DNA from: Roseovarius sp.
GTDB taxonomy: Bacteria > Pseudomonadota > Alphaproteobacteria > Rhodobacterales > Rhodobacteraceae
Assembly: GCF_027019125.1 (NCBI RefSeq)
Contig: NZ_JALUXE010000034.1
Span: 248,001-312,000 of the forward strand
DNA: 64,000 nt
Reading direction: 5' to 3'
Shown piece after piece: positions 1 through 9,707 of this stretch. Numbering within the stretch: position 1 is the first letter of the stretch; each line of letters begins with the position of its first letter. The position numbers were made by a program, and so were the translations under genes. Below the pieces are notes generated by a model, which was not told the origin of the DNA, ran no database searches, and saw only the letters and a list, made by a program, of their open reading frames with translations.

Positions 1-355
1 TGCCGTCAGCGCCTGTCACTGTTCCATGTGCCGCCGCTGGAGCGGTGCCGCGATGTGGGTTCTGGAGGCTCCTGTGGAATCCGTCGAGGTTGCAGGGTCG
101 GTGCAGCACTATCGTTCATCGTCTTTCGCCGAGCGCGCATGGTGCGCTACTTGCGGCACCCAACTGTGGATCAAGGATGATGACGGGCCCTACGAGTTGA
201 TGCCGGGGCTGTTCGACGATGCGCGCGACTTGCCCTTGTCGCACGAGATTTACGTAGACCGGGCGTTTGCCAGTGTCGAGCTTGCGGGCGGACACCGGCG
301 CATGACCCAGGCCGAGTACGAGGCGTCGGAGCGCGCCGTGCCGGACCGGTCGTGA
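1..355 (+). CDS. GFA/CENP-V family zinc-binding protein, 3' part
   Basis: The frame is open from base 2, upstream of the first ATG at 26, so the gene starts outside the window. The visible part opens with the Zn-ligand motif CHCSMCRRWSG and carries the second pair CATCGTQ about 35 residues later, as in the glutathione-dependent formaldehyde-activating (GFA) fold. Family members bind structural zinc; most, including this one, have no proven substrate. It lies 48 bp upstream of gltB on the same strand. The family call is firm; the reaction is unknown. Confidence 0.85.
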   Translation, partial: AVSACHCSMCRRWSGAAMWVLEAPVESVEVAGSVQHYRSSSFAERAWCATCGTQLWIKDDDGPYELMPGLFDDARDLPLSHEIYVDRAFASVELAGGHRRMTQAEYEASERAVPDRS

Positions 356-403
356 CTAGGAATGAAACGTATGCGCCGTGGCGCAGGATGAGGAGTGATC
401 GCG

Positions 404-3400
404 ATGTCAAACTTCGATAGCACTTGGGCAGCCAAGGAAGAGGCCAAGCGCGAATGGCTGGCAGCCAATGGCATGTATGCCGAGGAAGAGGAACATTCCT
501 CTTGCGGCGTCGGTCTGGTGGTGTCGATTGATGGCAAGCCGAGCCGAAAGGTGGTCGAGGCAGGGATCAACGCGCTCAAGGCGATCTGGCACCGGGGCGC
601 TGTCGATGCCGATGGCAAGACCGGTGACGGGGCGGGCATTCACCTGCAGATTCCGGTGTCGTTCTTTTACGATCAGATTCGCCGCACCGGGCATGAGCCG
701 AACGAGAGCCGCCTTGTGGCCGTGGGACAGGTATTCTTGCCGCGCACCAATTTCGGTGCGCAGGAGCAGTGCCGGACCATCGTGGAAACCGAAGTGCTGC
801 GCATGGGCCATACGATCTATGGCTGGCGGCACGTGCCGGTGGATATTTCCTGTCTGGGCGAGAAGGCCAATGCAACCCGCCCCGAGATCGAGCAGATCCT
901 GATTTCCGATGCCAAGGGGCTGGACGAGGAATCCTTTGAGCGGGAACTCTATGTCATCCGCCGCCGCATCGAAAAGGCAGTGCAGGCCGCGGGCATCATG
1001 GGATTCTACATGGCAAGCCTGAGCTGCCGCAGCATCATCTACAAGGGGATGATGCTGGCCGAGCAGGTGGCGGTGTTCTACCCGGACCTCATGGACGAGC
1101 GGTTCAAGAGCGCCTTTGCGATCTATCACCAGCGCTATTCGACCAATACCTTCCCGCAATGGTGGCTGGCACAGCCGTTCCGCATGCTGGCGCATAATGG
1201 CGAGATCAACACGCTCAAGGGCAACACCAACTGGATGAAGAGCCATGAAATTCGCATGGCGAGCGGTGCCTTTGGCGATCTGGCCGAGGATATCAAGCCG
1301 ATCATCCCGCAAGGATCAAGCGACAGCGCCGCCCTTGATGCCGTGTTCGAGGTGCTGGTGCGCGCCGGGCGGTCCGCGCCGATGGCCAAGACCATGCTGG
1401 TGCCGGAATCCTGGTCGAAGCAGGCCGAGGAATTGCCGCAGTCGTGGCGCGATATGTATTCCTATTGCAACTCGGTGATGGAGCCGTGGGATGGCCCTGC
1501 GGCGCTGGCGATGACCGATGGGCGCTGGGTCTGCGCCGGGCTGGACCGCAACGGCCTGCGCCCGATGCGCTATGTGGTGACGGGTGACGGGCTGGTGATT
1601 GCCGGGTCCGAGGCCGGGATGGTGCCGATTGACGAACGCACGGTCAAGGAGAAGGGCGCGCTTGGGCCGGGTCAGATGCTGGCCGTGGATATGACCGAGG
1701 GCAAGCTCTATCACGATGCCGAGATCAAGAACCGGCTGGCGGATGCACAGCCCTTTGGCGAGTGGGTCGGCAAGATCAACGAATTGGACGACGCGCTCTC
1801 GGGTGTGAGCGAAGCGCCGCTCTATACCGGGGCGGAATTGCGCAAGCGCCAGATTGCCGCCGGTTACAGCATCGAGGAACTGGAGCAGATTCTGGCCCCC
1901 ATGGCCGAGGATGGCAAAGAGGCCGTGGCGAGCATGGGCGATGACACGCCGAGTGCCGTTCTGTCCAAGCAGTATCGCCCGCTGAGCCATTTTTTCCGGC
2001 AGAATTTCAGCCAGGTGACGAACCCGCCGATCGACAGCTTGCGCGAATACCGGGTGATGAGCCTCAAGACGCGGTTCGGCAATCTCAAGAACGTGCTCGA
2101 TGAATCGAGCGCGCAGACCGAGATCCTGGTGCTCGAAAGCCCGTTCGTGGGCAATGCCCAATGGGCCGAGATGATCAAGCAGTTCAACGCCGATGTGACC
2201 GAGATCGACTGCACCTTTGCGCCTGGCAAGAACGCGCTGCAAGAGGGGCTGGAGCGTATCCGCGCCGAGGCGGAGGATGCGATCCGTTCGGGCACCGGGC
2301 ATCTCATCCTGACGGATCAGCACCAGAACGAGAACCGCATCGGCATGCCGATGATTCTGGCGACGAGCGCGGTGCATAGCCACCTGACCCGCAAGGGATT
2401 GCGCACCTTCTCGAGCCTGAACGTGCGGTCCGCCGAATGTATCGACCCGCATTATTTCGCGGTGCTGATCGGGGCGGGGGCGACGGTCGTCAACGCCTAT
2501 CTGGCCGAGGACAGCATCGCCGACCGGATCGCGCGCGGATTGATCGAGGGCAGCCTGACCGAGGCGGTCGCACGTTATCGCGCGGCGATTGATCAGGGCC
2601 TCTTGAAGATCATGTCGAAGATGGGGATTTCGGTGATTTCCTCGTATCGCGGCGGTCTGAATTTCGAGGCGGTGGGCCTGAGCCGCGCCATGTGCGCGGA
2701 ATATTTCCCCGGTCTGACCAGCCGCATCAGCGGCATCGGCGTGAGCGGTATTCAGGCCAAGCTGGAAGAGGTGCACAGCAAAGGCTGGCGCGGGACGCAG
2801 GATATTCTGCCCATCGGCGGATTCTACAAGGCGCGGAAATCGGGCGAAACCCATGCATGGGGCGCGCAGACGATGCATATCCTGCAAACCGCCTGCAACA
2901 AGGCGAGCTATGAGCTCTGGAAACGCTACAGCGCGGCGATGCAGGCCAATCCGCCCATCCATCTGCGCGACCTGATGGCGATCAAGCCGCTGGGCAAGGC
3001 GATCCCGATCGAAGAGGTCGAGAGCGTGACCGCGATCCGCAAGCGCTTTGTCACGCCGGGCATGAGCCTTGGGGCGCTGAGCCCCGAGGCGCATAAAACG
3101 CTGAATGTGGCGATGAACCGGATCGGCGCACGTTCGGACAGTGGCGAGGGCGGCGAAGACCCGGCGCATTTCACGCCGGAGGCCAATGGCGACAACCCGT
3201 CGGCCAAGATCAAGCAGGTGGCCTCGGGCCGCTTTGGCGTGACGGCGGAATACCTCAACCATTGCGAGGAACTGGAAATCAAGGTGGCCCAGGGCGCCAA
3301 GCCTGGCGAGGGCGGGCAGTTGCCGGGGATGAAGGTGACGAAGCTGATTGCACGGCTGCGCCATTCGACCGAGGGCGTCACGCTGATTTCGCCGCCGCCG

Positions 3401-4936
3401 CATCACGATATCTATAGTATCGAGGATCTGGCGCAGCTCATCTATGACCTCAAGCAGATCAACCCGAACGTGAAGGTTTGCGTCAAGCTGGTGGCGCAAT
3501 CGGGTGTTGGCACGATTGCCGCCGGGGTGGCCAAGGCCAAGGCGGATGTGATCCTGATTTCCGGCCATAACGGCGGCACCGGCGCGAGCCCGGCAACGAG
3601 CATCAAATATGCCGGCCTGCCGTGGGAAATGGGGCTGACCGAGGCGCATCAGGTGCTGAGCATGAACAATCTGCGCGAGCGGATCACGCTGCGCACCGAT
3701 GGCGGGCTGCGGACGGGCCGCGACATCGTCATGGCGGCAATGATGGGGGCCGAGGAATACGGTATCGGCACGGCCGCATTGATTGCCATGGGCTGTATCA
3801 TGGTGCGTCAGTGCCAGTCGAACACCTGCCCCGTGGGCGTCTGCACGCAGGATGAGGCGCTGCGCGCCAAGTTCACCGGCAATGCCGACAAGGTGGTCAA
3901 CCTCATCACCTTCTACGCGCAGGAGGTGCGGGAAATCCTGGCCTCGATCGGTGCGCGCAGCCTCGATGAGGTGATCGGTCGGGCGGATCTGCTGACGCAG
4001 GTGTCGCGCGGTTCGGCGCATCTGGATGATCTCGACCTCAACCCGATGCTGATCACCGTCGATGGGGCGCAGCATCAGCGCTATGACCGGCTCAAGCCGC
4101 GCAACGAGGTGCCCGATACGCTGGACGCCGAGATCGTGCGCGACGCAGCACGCTTTCTGAATGATGGCGAGAAGATGCAGCTGCATTATGCGGTGCAGAA
4201 CACGCATCGGACGGTGGGCACGCGGGTCTCCAGCCATATCGTGCGCAAGTTCGGGATGCGCAACAGCCTGCAACCGGATCACCTGACGGTGAAACTTACA
4301 GGCAGTGCGGGGCAATCCCTGGGTGCCTTTGCCGCCCCCGGTCTCAAGATCGAGGTGTCGGGCGATGCCAACGACTATGTCGGCAAGGGTCTGTCGGGGG
4401 GCACCATCGTGGTGCGCCCGCCGATGGCGAGCCCGCTGGTCGCGGCCGAGAACACGATCATCGGCAATACCGTGCTCTATGGTGCGACCGACGGCTATCT
4501 CTTTGCCGCGGGTCGCGCGGGCGAGCGCTTTGCCGTGCGCAACTCGGGTGCGCGGGTGGTGATCGAGGGCTGCGGCAGCAACGGTTGCGAATACATGACC
4601 GGCGGTGTTGCGGTGATCCTTGGCGACATCGGCGCCAATTTCGGCGCGGGCATGACCGGCGGCATGGCCTATCTCTATGATCCGGAAGGCCGTGCGCCGA
4701 CGCTGGTCAATGGCGAAACCCTGGTGAGTTGCGCCGTGACAGAGCCGCATTGGGAGGCCGAATTGAAAGGCCTGATCGAGCGGCATGTCGCCGAAACCGG
4801 AAGCCGCCGTGGGCAGGAGATCCTGCAATACTGGGACCGGGAGCGGGCGCATTTCATCCAGCTTTGCCCCAAGGAAATGCTCAACAAGCTGAGTCATCCT
4901 CTTGGCATGACGCCAGAGGCGATTCCGGCGGAATAG
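404..4936 (+). CDS. gltB: glutamate synthase (NADPH) large subunit
   Basis: Large (alpha) subunit of glutamate synthase, which makes glutamate from glutamine and 2-oxoglutarate in the GOGAT cycle. The 1510-residue product has the class II amidotransferase domain starting at Cys34 (HSSCGVG) after a short propeptide, the central and FMN/synthase domains, and the Fe-S cysteines of CIMVRQCQSNTCPVGVC near residues 1131-1147. The C-terminal GXGXG-rich beta-helix is intact. I chose ATG 404 because AGGAG at 391-395 sits 8 bp before it; a GTG at 395 overlaps that site. No gltD is seen here; it may lie upstream of the window. Confidence 0.97.
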   Translation: MSNFDSTWAAKEEAKREWLAANGMYAEEEEHSSCGVGLVVSIDGKPSRKVVEAGINALKAIWHRGAVDADGKTGDGAGIHLQIPVSFFYDQIRRTGHEPNESRLVAVGQVFLPRTNFGAQEQCRTIVETEVLRMGHTIYGWRHVPVDISCLGEKANATRPEIEQILISDAKGLDEESFERELYVIRRRIEKAVQAAGIMGFYMASLSCRSIIYKGMMLAEQVAVFYPDLMDERFKSAFAIYHQRYSTNTFPQWWLAQPFRMLAHNGEINTLKGNTNWMKSHEIRMASGAFGDLAEDIKPIIPQGSSDSAALDAVFEVLVRAGRSAPMAKTMLVPESWSKQAEELPQSWRDMYSYCNSVMEPWDGPAALAMTDGRWVCAGLDRNGLRPMRYVVTGDGLVIAGSEAGMVPIDERTVKEKGALGPGQMLAVDMTEGKLYHDAEIKNRLADAQPFGEWVGKINELDDALSGVSEAPLYTGAELRKRQIAAGYSIEELEQILAPMAEDGKEAVASMGDDTPSAVLSKQYRPLSHFFRQNFSQVTNPPIDSLREYRVMSLKTRFGNLKNVLDESSAQTEILVLESPFVGNAQWAEMIKQFNADVTEIDCTFAPGKNALQEGLERIRAEAEDAIRSGTGHLILTDQHQNENRIGMPMILATSAVHSHLTRKGLRTFSSLNVRSAECIDPHYFAVLIGAGATVVNAYLAEDSIADRIARGLIEGSLTEAVARYRAAIDQGLLKIMSKMGISVISSYRGGLNFEAVGLSRAMCAEYFPGLTSRISGIGVSGIQAKLEEVHSKGWRGTQDILPIGGFYKARKSGETHAWGAQTMHILQTACNKASYELWKRYSAAMQANPPIHLRDLMAIKPLGKAIPIEEVESVTAIRKRFVTPGMSLGALSPEAHKTLNVAMNRIGARSDSGEGGEDPAHFTPEANGDNPSAKIKQVASGRFGVTAEYLNHCEELEIKVAQGAKPGEGGQLPGMKVTKLIARLRHSTEGVTLISPPPHHDIYSIEDLAQLIYDLKQINPNVKVCVKLVAQSGVGTIAAGVAKAKADVILISGHNGGTGASPATSIKYAGLPWEMGLTEAHQVLSMNNLRERITLRTDGGLRTGRDIVMAAMMGAEEYGIGTAALIAMGCIMVRQCQSNTCPVGVCTQDEALRAKFTGNADKVVNLITFYAQEVREILASIGARSLDEVIGRADLLTQVSRGSAHLDDLDLNPMLITVDGAQHQRYDRLKPRNEVPDTLDAEIVRDAARFLNDGEKMQLHYAVQNTHRTVGTRVSSHIVRKFGMRNSLQPDHLTVKLTGSAGQSLGAFAAPGLKIEVSGDANDYVGKGLSGGTIVVRPPMASPLVAAENTIIGNTVLYGATDGYLFAAGRAGERFAVRNSGARVVIEGCGSNGCEYMTGGVAVILGDIGANFGAGMTGGMAYLYDPEGRAPTLVNGETLVSCAVTEPHWEAELKGLIERHVAETGSRRGQEILQYWDRERAHFIQLCPKEMLNKLSHPLGMTPEAIPAE

Positions 4937-4944
4937 AGACGAAA

Positions 4945-4994
4945 TCCGGGGGCACTGCCCCCGGACCCCCGGAGTATTTCCGCCAAGAAGAAAC
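4945..4994 (+). repeat. GGGGC-CT-GCCCC intergenic hairpin repeat, copy 1
   Basis: Directly after gltB there is a perfect 9-bp stem, TCCGGGGGC (4945-4953) and GCCCCCGGA (4957-4965) with loop ACT. It is followed by the tail ACCCCCGGAGTATTTCCGCC. Related hairpin-plus-GAGTATTT tails occur at 6540-6600 and 9708-9778. The hairpin could act as a terminator or mRNA 3' stabiliser, although no T-run follows. Confidence 0.75.
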
Positions 4995-5047
4995 CGGCGC
5001 GTGCCAAAGGTGTTTTGCGCAGGCGCAGGGAGCGCTATAGCTGGGCC

Positions 5048-5755
5048 ATGGCACGCGCGCGCAAATCCGCCCCCTCTCGGGCACGGCCCCGATTGACCCC
5101 GACCGCATGGCTGATGCGGTGGGGCATCGTTGCGGTGCTGATCTTGCTGGGGGTGATCGCGGCGCATCGCCTCATTCCCCCGCCCAAAACCTATTACATG
5201 GGTCAGGAAGAGCGCCGGCTGGGCCGGATCGCGCAGGACTGGGTGCCGATGACGCGGATCGCGCCGGTGATGGCGCGGTCGCTGGTGGCGGCGGAGGATG
5301 CCAATTTCTGCCAGCACTGGGGCTTTGACATGGCCGCCATTCGCACCGCGATTGCCGAAGGGTCCGGGCGTGGGGCCTCGACCCTCAGTCAGCAGGTGGT
5401 CAAGAATGTCTATCTCTGGCATGGGCGCAACTGGGCGCGCAAGGCGCTGGAGGCGAGCCTGACGCCGGTGGTGGAGACGCTCTGGCCCAAGCGACGGATC
5501 GTCGAGGTATATCTCAACGTGGCGGAGTTCGATGAGGGGATTTTCGGGATCGAGGCCGCGGCGCAGCACTATTTCGGCGTGAGGGCCGCCGATCTGAGCG
5601 CGGTGCAAGCGGCGCGGCTGGCCGCGGTGCTGCCCGATCCCAAGGGGCGCTCGGCGTCAAAGCCATCAAAGGCGCTGCGCAACCGGGCAGCCGGTATTCT
5701 GGATGGGGCGGCAACGATTGACCGAGATGGGCGCGCGTCCTGTTTCGAGGATTGA
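5048..5755 (+). CDS. mtgA: monofunctional biosynthetic peptidoglycan transglycosylase
   Basis: GT51 glycosyltransferase that polymerises lipid II into glycan strands at the periplasmic face of the inner membrane. The 235-residue protein has one N-terminal membrane anchor (about residues 20-40) and then the GT51 motifs: EDANFCQHWGFD with the catalytic Glu, GASTLSQQVVKN, and KRRIVEVYLNVAEF. It lacks a transpeptidase domain, as expected for MtgA. ATG 5048 is preferred over the upstream TTG at 5015, but its Shine-Dalgarno site is weak. Confidence 0.93.
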   Translation: MARARKSAPSRARPRLTPTAWLMRWGIVAVLILLGVIAAHRLIPPPKTYYMGQEERRLGRIAQDWVPMTRIAPVMARSLVAAEDANFCQHWGFDMAAIRTAIAEGSGRGASTLSQQVVKNVYLWHGRNWARKALEASLTPVVETLWPKRRIVEVYLNVAEFDEGIFGIEAAAQHYFGVRAADLSAVQAARLAAVLPDPKGRSASKPSKALRNRAAGILDGAATIDRDGRASCFED

Positions 5756-5812
5756 AAATCGCGCCCAAAGGGGGCATTGAAGGGCGACCCCCGAGACCAC
5801 AGGTAATCGTCA

Positions 5813-6478
5813 ATGGCCAAGCTCTATCATGTCCCGCTCTCGCCCTTTTGCCGCAAGGTGCGGCTAAGTCTGGCGGAAAAGCGGATCGAGTGCGAGCTGG
5901 TGGAAGAGCGCTATTGGGAGCAGGACCCCGATTTCCTGCGCCGCAACCCGGCAGGCAAGGTGCCGGTGCTGCGGATCGACGGCAAGACCATGTCGGAGAG
6001 CGCGGCGATCTGCGAGTATCTGGAAGAGAAATATCCCGAACCGTCCCTGATGCCCAAGGGCACCGATGCCCGCTACGAGGTGCGGCGGCTGGTGGGATGG
6101 TTCGATGACAAGTTCCACCGCGACGTGACATCCAAGCTGGTCTATGAGCGGGTGAACAAGAAGGTGATGAAGTTGGGCTTTCCCGACAGTCGCAATGTCA
6201 AGGACGGGGCCAAGGCGATCAAGTATCACCTCGATTACATGGCATGGCTGTTGGATCACCGGCGCTGGTTGGCCGGAGATGTGATGACGCTGGCGGATTT
6301 CGCCGCCGCCGCGCATCTGAGCGCGCTGGACTATATCAGCGACGTGGATTGGACACGCAGCGAGGCGGTCAAGGATTGGTACGCCAAGATCAAGTCGCGC
6401 CCGGCGTTCCGGGGGATTCTGGCGGATCAGGTGCCGGGATTCCCACCGCCCGCGCATTATGCCGATCTGGATTTCTGA
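5813..6478 (+). CDS. glutathione S-transferase family protein
   Basis: A 221-residue cytosolic GST-fold protein. The N-terminal thioredoxin-like half has SPFCRKVR at the active-site position, the cis-Pro region GKVPVL and the glutathione gamma-glutamyl contact ESAAICEYL. An all-helical C-terminal domain follows. The SPFC motif suggests an active Ser/Cys type enzyme. It lies between mtgA and queG on the same strand. The substrate cannot be inferred. Confidence 0.9.
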   Translation: MAKLYHVPLSPFCRKVRLSLAEKRIECELVEERYWEQDPDFLRRNPAGKVPVLRIDGKTMSESAAICEYLEEKYPEPSLMPKGTDARYEVRRLVGWFDDKFHRDVTSKLVYERVNKKVMKLGFPDSRNVKDGAKAIKYHLDYMAWLLDHRRWLAGDVMTLADFAAAAHLSALDYISDVDWTRSEAVKDWYAKIKSRPAFRGILADQVPGFPPPAHYADLDF

Positions 6479-6482
6479 CAAA

Positions 6483-6529
6483 GCATGTTGCTCAAAAGTG
6501 GGAACCGGTTTTGAGCTATTCGAACATGC
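6483..6529. repeat. alphaproteobacterial REP-like palindrome
   Basis: A two-tier inverted repeat follows the GST gene. The outer arms GCATGTT (6483-6489) and AACATGC (6523-6529) enclose CTCAAAA (6491-6497) and TTTTGAG (6509-6515) around the core GTGGGAACCGG. Cores of the type AAAGTGGGAACCGGTTTT are, from memory, common dispersed palindromes in alphaproteobacterial genomes. I see no second copy in this window. Confidence 0.75.
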
Positions 6530-6539
6530 GACATGACTC

Positions 6540-6600
6540 AGGGGCGCTGCCCCTCTTGGCCTGCGGTCAATTCACCCCGGAGTATTTGCCGGAACGATGA
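6540..6600 (+). repeat. GGGGC-CT-GCCCC intergenic hairpin repeat, copy 2
   Basis: The stem AGGGGC (6540-6545) and GCCCCT (6549-6554) with loop GCT is followed after a spacer by ACCCCGGAGTATTTGCCGGA, the same tail as after gltB. The repeat runs into the first codon of queG (ATG at 6597), so repeat sequence supplies the queG translation-initiation region. Confidence 0.7.
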
Positions 6601-7649
6601 AAGATGGGCTGAAACAGAGACTGGTTGCGCAGGCGAAGGCCGAAGGGTTTGACGCCTGTCGTTTGTGTCGTCCTTGGGATGTCGGGCATGTGCCGGAGCG
6701 TCTGGCGGCCTTTCTCGGGCGGGGCTATCACGGGCAGATGGGCTGGTTGGCGGAGCGCAGCGCGTGGCGCGGCGCGCCTGACCTGCTCTGGCCCGAGGCA
6801 CGCACGGTGATCATGCTGGGCGAAAGCTATACGCCCGAGGGCGACCCGCTGGCAGGGTTGGCACAGCGGGATTGCGGCAATATCTCGGTTTATGCCCGTA
6901 ACAGAGACTATCACGATACGGTCAAGAAGCGATTGAAGCGGTTGGCGCGCTGGCTGATCGACGCGGGCGGCGGCGAGGTAAAGGTGTTTGTGGACACCGC
7001 CCCCGTGCCTGAAAAGCCGCTGGGGCAGGCAGCGGGGCTGGGATGGCAGGGCAAGCATACCAATCTGGTGAGCCGTGATCTGGGAAGCTGGTTCTTTATC
7101 GGTTCGGTGTTCACGACCCTGGAAATAGAGACTGATCCGGCGGAAGTCGATCATTGTGGGTCGTGCCGCGCGTGTCTGGATGTCTGCCCGACCGATGCGT
7201 TTCCGGCACCTTATCAGTTGGACGCGCGGCGCTGTATCTCCTATCTGACGATCGAGCACAAAGGGCCCGTGGATGAGGAATTGCGCCCCGGTCTGGGCAA
7301 CCGGATCTATGGCTGTGACGATTGTCTGGCGGTCTGTCCGTGGAACAAGTTTGCCGTGGCTGCGCGCGAGGTGAAGTATCACGCGCGCGACGACCTGCTG
7401 GCGCCACGGCTGGCGGACCTGGCCGCGCTCGACGATACGGCGTTTCGCGAACGGTTTTCCGGAAGCCCCATCAAGCGGATCGGGCGCGACCGGTTCCTGC
7501 GCAACGTGCTTTATGCGATTGGAAATTCCGGCGATGGTTCGCTGCGCCGTGTGGCGCAGGGCCATTGCGAGGATCCCGATGCGGCGGTGGCGGATGCGGC
7601 GCGCTGGGCCGTGCTGCGACTGGATCGTGACGCAAACGGGCTGGCATAG
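6597..7649 (+). CDS. queG: epoxyqueuosine reductase
   Basis: Cobalamin- and [4Fe-4S]-dependent reductase that converts epoxyqueuosine to queuosine at the tRNA wobble base. The 350-residue product shows two ferredoxin-like cluster motifs, [12 protein letters not shown] (about residues 191-202) and CDDCLAVCP (about 241-249). It also has the family signature YARNRDYHD and a C-terminal HEAT-like segment. The start ATG lies in a dispersed intergenic repeat, so start and ribosome site are less certain than usual; the N-terminal sequence still fits the family. Confidence 0.95.
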   Translation: MKDGLKQRLVAQAKAEGFDACRLCRPWDVGHVPERLAAFLGRGYHGQMGWLAERSAWRGAPDLLWPEARTVIMLGESYTPEGDPLAGLAQRDCGNISVYARNRDYHDTVKKRLKRLARWLIDAGGGEVKVFVDTAPVPEKPLGQAAGLGWQGKHTNLVSRDLGSWFFIGSVFTTLEIETDPAEVDHCGSCRACLDVCPTDAFPAPYQLDARRCISYLTIEHKGPVDEELRPGLGNRIYGCDDCLAVCPWNKFAVAAREVKYHARDDLLAPRLADLAALDDTAFRERFSGSPIKRIGRDRFLRNVLYAIGNSGDGSLRRVAQGHCEDPDAAVADAARWAVLRLDRDANGLA

Positions 7650-7699
7650 GCGGCAAAACCCGCTACACCCCTAGCCTGACAGGCAAAGAGGGCAGGCAG

Positions 7700-9700
7700 A
7701 TGGCATTGTTGTTGGGCGTGGACACGGGTGGCACCTATACCGATGCCGTGCTGATCCGGGATGAGCGCGAGGTAATCGCAAGCGCCAAGGCGCTGACGAC
7801 ACGGCACGATCTGGCGATCGGGATCGGAGAGGCGGTTGAGGCGGTCCTGCGCGAGAGCGGGGCGGATGTGGCCGAGATCGGACTTGCCTCGCTCTCGACC
7901 ACCTTGGCCACCAACGCGCTGGTCGAGGGGCAAGGCGGGCGCGCGGGCCTCGTCTATATCGGGTTTCGCGCGGCGGATTTGCAGACGCATGGTCTGGCTG
8001 AGGCGCTGGGCGGTGATCCCGCTCTTGTCCTGACGGGCGGTCACAACCATGCCGGGGGCGAGGCACAGCCGCTGGACAAAGACGCGCTTTTGGCCTGGTT
8101 AGAGACTGGAACAGGGGCCGAGGCCTATGCGGTGGCCTCGCTCTTTGCCACGCGCAATCCGGCGCATGAACTGGCGGCGGCCGAGATGATCCGCGCGGTC
8201 ACGGGGCGGCCCGTGAGCCTGTCGCATCACCTGTCGGCCAAGCTCAACGGGCCGAAACGGGCGCTGACCGCGCTGCTCAATGCGCGGCTGATCGGGATGA
8301 TTGCGCGGCTGATTGACCGGGCCGAGGGCAAGCTGGGCGAGTTGGGCATCCATGCGCCGCTGATGGTGGTGCGGGGCGACGGGGCGTTGATCAGCGCGGA
8401 TCAGGCACGGGAACGGCCCATCGAGACGATCCTGAGCGGTCCTGCGGCAAGCATTGTGGGCGCGCGCTGGCTGACCGGGGCGGACCATGCGCTGGTGTCC
8501 GATATTGGCGGCACGACGACCGATGTCGCCGTGCTGCGCGAGGGGCGACCGGCGATTGACCCCGAGGGCGCGCGGGTGGGCGCGTGGCGCACCATGGTCG
8601 AGGCGGTGGCGATGCGCACCTTTGGCCTGGGCGGCGACAGCGAGGTGCATGTGCGTGACGAGGGGCTGGAGGGGGGCGTGACCCTTGGGCCGCGTCGTGT
8701 GGTTCCGGTGAGCCTGATGGCGGCGGAGGCCGGCGCGGCGGTGCGCGCCGTGCTGGAGGAACAGCTGCGCGCGACAGCGCCCGGAGAACATGACGCAAGG
8801 TTCGTTCGTGCGGTGCCGGGGATCGACGCCGGGGGCCTTGGCGAGCGTGAAGAAGCATTGTTGAGCCGGATTGGTGACGAAGTGCGCCCTGTGGGCAAGG
8901 TGCTCAAGACCCGGATGGATGGTGCGGCGCTGACCCGGTTGGTGCGGCGCGGGCTGGTGCAGGTCGCGGGCATCACGCCGTCGGATGCAAGCCATGTGCT
9001 GGGCGGATTGGACAGTTGGGATGCCGGGGCCGCGCGCATGGCGCTGGAACTGATGGCGCGCAAGCGGACGGGATCGGGCAACCGGCTGGCCGAGGGGCCG
9101 GAGCAGTTGGCACGGATGATCGTGGATCGGTTGACGTATCAGACAAGTTTGGCCTTGTTAGAGACTGCTTTTGCCGAGGAAGAGATGGATTTCGGCCTCT
9201 CGCCCGCGACCCTGGCCGAGCATGTTCTGATGCAGCGGGGCCTTGATGGGCACCGCGGGCTGGTGCGGATCGAAAGCGGACTGGCGGTGCCGGTGATCGG
9301 GCTGGGGGCCTCGGCGGCCAGCTATTACGGCGCGGTGGGCGCGCGGCTGGGATGCGAGATGATCCTGCCCGCGCATGGCGGCGTGGCCAATGCGATCGGC
9401 GCGGTGGTGGGCCGGGTCACGATCCGGCGCGGTGGCACGGTGACATCGCCGTCCGAGGGCAAATTTCGCGTGCATCTGGAGAGCGGGCCGCAGGATTATG
9501 CCGCCTCTGACGCGGCGATGACGGCGCTGGAGACGGTCCTGCGCGCCGAGGCGCAAGCCGAGGCCGAGGCGGCGGGGGCGGTCGATATCCATGTGACCGC
9601 GCGGCGTGAGGTCAAGGAAGCGCAGGCCGAAGCGCGACGGGTGTTTCTGGAGGCGGAAATCGTGGTAGAGGCGAGTGGGCGGCCACGTATCGCCGTCTGA
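7700..9700 (+). CDS. hydantoinase/oxoprolinase family protein (HyuA-like)
   Basis: ATP-dependent amidohydrolase of the N-methylhydantoinase A / 5-oxoprolinase family, 666 residues. The N-terminal actin-like phosphate loop is GVDTGGTYTD, and a second loop, DIGGTTTDVAVL, lies near residue 270; both are hallmarks of the family. No HyuB partner lies beside it, so this is the standalone type of unknown substrate. It has two unusual in-frame TTA leucine codons, each in a GTTAGAGACTG context (8098, 9157). Confidence 0.88.
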   Translation: MALLLGVDTGGTYTDAVLIRDEREVIASAKALTTRHDLAIGIGEAVEAVLRESGADVAEIGLASLSTTLATNALVEGQGGRAGLVYIGFRAADLQTHGLAEALGGDPALVLTGGHNHAGGEAQPLDKDALLAWLETGTGAEAYAVASLFATRNPAHELAAAEMIRAVTGRPVSLSHHLSAKLNGPKRALTALLNARLIGMIARLIDRAEGKLGELGIHAPLMVVRGDGALISADQARERPIETILSGPAASIVGARWLTGADHALVSDIGGTTTDVAVLREGRPAIDPEGARVGAWRTMVEAVAMRTFGLGGDSEVHVRDEGLEGGVTLGPRRVVPVSLMAAEAGAAVRAVLEEQLRATAPGEHDARFVRAVPGIDAGGLGEREEALLSRIGDEVRPVGKVLKTRMDGAALTRLVRRGLVQVAGITPSDASHVLGGLDSWDAGAARMALELMARKRTGSGNRLAEGPEQLARMIVDRLTYQTSLALLETAFAEEEMDFGLSPATLAEHVLMQRGLDGHRGLVRIESGLAVPVIGLGASAASYYGAVGARLGCEMILPAHGGVANAIGAVVGRVTIRRGGTVTSPSEGKFRVHLESGPQDYAASDAAMTALETVLRAEAQAEAEAAGAVDIHVTARREVKEAQAEARRVFLEAEIVVEASGRPRIAV

Positions 9701-9707
9701 CGGGATT

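Noticed and set aside
1316..5608. Very long open frame (1430 codons) on the minus strand opposite gltB and mtgA
   Set aside because: It lies antisense to clearly recognisable gltB and mtgA. Its product is a low-complexity His/Arg/Ala-rich sequence typical of the antisense of GC-rich genes.
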